Below, in pieces: positions 60,380-64,000 of a stretch of 64,000 nucleotides of DNA. Source of the stretch: Cricetomys ansorgei. Its lineage: Eukaryota > Chordata > Mammalia > Rodentia > Nesomyidae. The stretch's first letter is position 1. Each line of letters opens with the position of its first letter. A program made the translations under genes and the position numbers. A model generated the notes under the pieces. It saw only the letters and a program-made list of their open reading frames with translations. It ran no database searches and was not told the DNA's origin. The stretch lies in the NCBI GenBank assembly GCA_026225945.1, contig JAMJFZ010000070.1, positions 1,054,001 through 1,118,000 on the forward strand. The letters run 5' to 3'.

Positions 60380-63300
60380 CACATGAGTGCTCTGTGGACT
60401 CTTGTCCCTTGGTCTTGGGCATGGGCCCCTGGAGAGAAAAGATGAAGGCACCTTTAGAGAGCTTCCAGCGAGGAGGTCACTGAGGAGGGCCACCCTGGTG
60501 GCACCAGTGAGAAGTGTGTTGTGCCTTGAGTGTAGGTGCCCCTGGGACCCTTCGACTGTCTTCAGAGAGCTCACAGTTGCGTGTGTGCCTATACCCGGCC
60601 ATAGGCATTTGAAAGACACATACGTGCCTGAGAGTGACTTGGGTGTTTGCAGACAGGAAAGGGAACCCAGGATCCTGAGGGGTGCCTGCTGGTTAGGGTG
60701 GGTGGGGGCTGAGGGGATGGGGCTAAGTGGGGGGGGGATGAGGTTGTGACAGACTCAGAGAGAGCTCATAATGGTTACCTGGCAATGCCTAGAAGTCAGG
60801 TAACCTGGGGCCCCATGCTGGGGCCTGGTAGGCAAGGGGGTAGATGAGATGGCATGTTTCTGGTTTTGGTATGTCCTCGTCTCCACATCAGTATCCTTCC
60901 TGGGTGGCCTGCCTCTGCCTTTGAGGTTGTGGATGTCTCAGGCCCCTGGTGACCCCTGCTGGGGGTGTTGCCCTCAGCCACCATCTGAACCCTGATGACA
61001 GGGCACCTGAAGGCACTTTCCTGGATCCATGGGCAAGAAGACTCGAGTTTTTGTTGGGCCCTTCTCATCTCCCATCAATCAAAGTCAGAGACTGGAGCCC
61101 TCCCAAGGGCACACAGCTGTCTGTTCTGCTTCCATAGGTGAGCCTCCTTCTGCTAGGTGGGAAGGCCTCTCTGGGCTTCCTGGGACCCCTTCGGGAGGTG
61201 TGGCCTTCTCTCCTGACAGGTCATCTGCCCTCCCTCCCCTGTGTCCTGATCTCTGCTACACCAGGATCCTGCTGCCCTACCAGCCAAGGTTCAGGCTGCC
61301 AGGGGATGGCATAAGGTAGGGTGCAGGTCTTCGGCAGGTGGCCTTGATCTGGGACACTGTTGTGGACAGGCTCCCACAGAGTTAGCACACCTAAGTCCTG
61401 CAAGGCAGCTCTCGTGGTCATGCAGATGGAGTGAGTTCAGTCAAAGGCAGCTGGATCCTGCCTGGGGGCACCGAATCAAGACCCACCTCCTGGTCCCCTG
61501 GTCTGCTGGTCCTGGAGTCCACCTTGTTTGAGTCTGAGGGTGCTCCCCTGTGGTCCAGATTGCCACGGGGTTCTCCTACGATTCTCTCTGGGATCTCATC
61601 AGAGAGGACCTTCAGGAACTCCCTGGCACCCAGAATGGCTTGGAGTGTAACATGGCATTGCATTTGAGGAGCTCCCACCTTCCCACCCCTGTACTCTGCT
61701 CCCCACTGTGTTCTGCTACACTCAGGTCCTAGGCTCACCAGGTTTCCTGAGACATCCCCTGTGGGCGAGAAGCCCCTCACTCTCCTGCAAAGCTCCCCAC
61801 GTGGTTAGGATCCCCCCAGGTACAGGGTTTGTGCCCCATCTCTGACCAGTCCCTGCCAGAACATTGGTGGCCATTTTGAAGTCCAGTGGCGGCTGAGCCA
61901 GCGTATGGCTCTTCTTTTTTTCTTGAAAAGTGTTTTGCTCAGGTATAGGCCTAGGGAATGGAGCCAGGCTCTACTCCCTTGGAGGTCGGCTTTCTGGGTG
62001 TACTACTGCCATCAAGCAGAATGATTATGCTGATCCCACCGGCAGGTCCCTGTGCTGCTCCTGGACATGGAGGCAAGCAGGATAAGCACCGCCAGGGTCT
62101 TGGCTGCAGCAGAAGGACTAGTGGGTCTCCCTCCAGCAGACTGGGCACCCCAGGAGAGCCATGGGAGAAACAGGGTCTTGGAGACCCGTGACCTGGGAGG
62201 CCACAGCCTGCCCCAGAGGTAGCAGGGAACCACAGGGCTTGGCCTGCTCCAGGAGGGAAGCACCTCCTCCCGGTACTGTGGCAGCCACGTCTGCTCCCAT
62301 GAGAGGATCTTCCTGCCAGGGACCCTGGATCAGGGGCTGTGTGTGGGTTGAGGCTGTGGAATTAGTGTAGCCTGCCAGTGGGCAGGAGCCCACTGTGGAC
62401 GGCCCCCTCTCTTTTGGTTTAGGCTCGCCTGCAGCACCCACAACTCACACACTGATCTCGCTCCCTCCTCCATAACACCACCTCAGAATCTTTTCAGGGC
62501 TGTTCTCAGGCTGTCAAGGCCAAATAGCCAATGTCACCAAAGAACCTCCATCCATTTCACTTCATCCCTGCCTTCCTCATTCCCTCCTCTCCTCTCTCTT
62601 CTCCGTCTGCATCACATTCTCTCTGCCTTCCTAATTTTTTCTTTGCATTTCATTTTTTTTCCCCCCCTTTATTTTTTATATATTGCTTGTTTGCTTTTTT
62701 GTTTTTTTTTGTCCTTTGGACATTGGGGATTCTGTTTGAGTAGGACTGCAGGTCAAGTTGAGGGGCAAGGCCCTGTCAGGAAATGTATCTACCCTATAAC
62801 CACATGCCCAGAGTCTTAGAAGCAGACTGGGAGCCAACAGCAAGGACAGAGGCCACCTGGTTGTGTGTAGTTGGTGGGCCCAAGGCAGGCTAGTGTGTGG
62901 CTCTGGGTGAGTCTTAGTAGAAGCAGCCAGAGTGGGGTGTGGACTGAAGGGTGCCCTGCCTCCCCTAACCAACACCCTCCCTGCGATGCCCAACACCTAT
63001 GCGGGCAGCCCACTTGCGGGTTCAGCTGACGAGGTCACCTTGCCTGACCGCCATGGAGAACTAACACCCAGGTCGAAGGGTGGACAAGCCCCTTGTCCTG
63101 CTCTTCCCTGTCCAGCGATCTCGGGTGGAAGAACGGTTAGTTAGAGGACGCTCTGAAGTGAACAGACTGTATTCTGTGAACAGACGGTTCCAAGGAGACC
63201 TTGTCTGTTTGGATTAGGGTGTTGTGAGTGTGTGTGTGTGTATTTGTGTGTGTTTGTGTCGTCCTGGGAGTTTGTGGCCGTGCTTGTGGGTGTTTGTGTT

Positions 63301-64000
63301 TATACCTGATGAGTCCACTGGAGAGGAAGGTAGGCCCCAGGGAGCATACAGGCAGCGCCATAGAGTCCAGGTGTGTGGCAGTCATGGTGGTCAGCTCAGA
63401 GCAGTGGGGGAAGTAACAGGTGAGTTTGAAGGGGAGGACCCTCGGGGCCCTATACCTCATCAGCCGCTCAGGTGGGCGTGAGATAGGGACTGATCCAGGC
63501 CGGGATGGCTGTGAGAGCCTGTGACTGGGCCTGGCCTGAAGATCAGACCTGTGGCGTGGCAATGGTATGGGAAGTGGCAAGACCCATCCTCGGGTGGCAG
63601 GCCTGGCACCTCTGAGAACTCGGAACAGGCCTGGCCCCAGGTAGCTAGCTAGCTTGCTCCCTTTCCAGCATCAGGGAGACTGCCTAGGTGAGGCATGGCA
63701 GAGAGGGAGAGTAGGAAAGCAAGGACTGGGCCTACTCCTGGAGGCAGCCAAAGAGGTCTGTTTCTAGAGGGCATCGTGGAAGTCCTCAGGCCTGTGGAGG
63801 CAGGCGTCTGGACTCTCTCTCAGCTCCTAGAAGGAAGGACAGGTTCCTGTTGGGTGGTGGTGTGCCTTCCCCAAGGGAACAGGGTATATGGTATGGCATC
63901 AGACAGGCCTGTCTGCCCTGGATACTCTCTGACTAGCACTGTATATAGGAGAGTTGTAGGTTGAGGGGAAAGGAGATAAAGGGAGAGGGTCTGAGAGAGA
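58560..64000 (+). repeat. Subfamily C block: right half of unit 16 and unit 17
   Basis: From about 58.56 to 60.10 kb and again from about 62.37 to 63.90 kb the two copies share variants absent from units 1-15: ccctataacc, gggagccaac, ctctgggtgag, gggtgccctg, ccaacaccctcc, cctgaccgccat, tccagcgatc, gctctgaagtg, catacaggc, agctcagagc, ggcatggcag and gggtggtggtg. This marks a recent amplification or conversion event involving this part of the unit. Confidence 0.75.
60380..64000 (+). repeat. Repeat unit 17, truncated by the window edge
   Basis: 3621 bp are visible, ending inside the GA tract. It carries the 11-bp insertion in a mutated form (ctatacccggc, about 60589) and several private substitutions in its left third (tcttgtccc near 60401, tttttgttggg near 61047). 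From about 62.3 kb onwards it matches the right half of unit 16, including variants found in no other unit. The array clearly continues beyond the window. Confidence 0.94.

Larger units (their letters stand above)
1..64000 (+). repeat. Macrosatellite array, 17 head-to-tail units of ~3.78 kb
   Basis: The same sequence recurs with a period of 3773-3800 bp from the first to the last base, always in the same orientation and without spacer. Unit lengths are 3794, 3774, 3779, 3775, 3773, 3776, 3776, 3773, 3779, 3790, 3784, 3796, 3795, 3784, 3800 and 3631, followed by a truncated 3621-bp unit. Both edges of the window lie inside the array. Units 2-8 differ from each other by roughly a dozen positions by eye, which implies recent homogenisation by unequal crossing-over or gene conversion. 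No interspersed element breaks the array. Apparent CpG depletion and the microsatellites inside the unit fit a vertebrate genome. The unit phase chosen here (cacatgagtgctctg) is arbitrary. Confidence 0.97.

Noticed and set aside
1..64000. CRISPR array or bacterial operon content
   Set aside because: The repeats are kilobases long without unique spacers, coding density is negligible and the microsatellites fit a vertebrate genome.
1..64000. Identification as DXZ4, D4Z4, RS447 or another named macrosatellite
   Set aside because: Unit size and CTCF-like motifs are suggestive at most. I could not recognise the unit sequence, no DUX4-like or USP17-like frame is present and no flanking genes are visible.

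Overview
The whole window is one head-to-tail tandem array of a single repeat unit of about 3.78 kb. If the phase is set at the motif cacatgagtgctctg (position 1), there are 16 complete units and a 17th that is cut off by the right edge. Unit starts are 1, 3795, 7569, 11348, 15123, 18896, 22672, 26448, 30221, 34000, 37790, 41574, 45370, 49165, 52949, 56749 and 60380. All units lie in the same orientation with no spacer. Both window edges fall inside the array, so its full length and flanks are not visible. This is a macrosatellite (megasatellite) organisation. CpG looks depleted, (GA)n, (GT)n and poly-T microsatellites are present, and there is no operon-like coding density, which suggests a vertebrate and probably a mammalian nuclear genome. 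I cannot name the species or locus.

Layout. Units 1-8 (1 to about 30.2 kb) form a very homogeneous subfamily (A), with roughly a dozen visible differences between neighbours. Unit 9 (30221-33999) is the switch: it begins A-like and becomes B-like from about 30.5-31.5 kb rightwards. Units 10-17 form subfamily B, which shares many fixed substitutions and small indels and is more variable from unit to unit. The most disturbed stretch is units 15-16 (about 53.3-58.5 kb). It has two patches of dense substitutions and a corrupted core in unit 16, with an internal partial duplication, two deletions and a GT-rich low-complexity stretch, leaving that unit at only 3631 bp. Unit 17 and the right half of unit 16 share a private variant set (subfamily C).

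Content of one unit, left to right (unit 1 coordinates): a CTCF-like palindromic motif (109-128), a strong G-quadruplex motif (306-343), a YY1-like site (1473-1488), a perfect 8-bp hairpin (1977-1996), a CT-rich then AT-rich island carrying a minus-strand TATA-like and AATAAA motif (2141-2321), a (GT)n tract (about 2843-2918), a second weak CTCF-like motif (3198-3221), a 12-bp palindrome (3257-3268), a TATA-like motif (3555-3562) and a long (GA)n polypurine tract (about 3570-3690).

I find no protein-coding gene. Open frames are short, and they change length and frame between units through 1-bp indels. The differences that fall inside the longest recurring frame are nearly all amino-acid changing. 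No tRNA, rRNA, snRNA, convincing snoRNA, recognisable transposon or CRISPR array was found. The likely biology is structural or regulatory: a homogenised non-coding macrosatellite with one potential protein-binding and G-quadruplex module per 3.78 kb. A DXZ4-like (CTCF-array) role is a hypothesis only.
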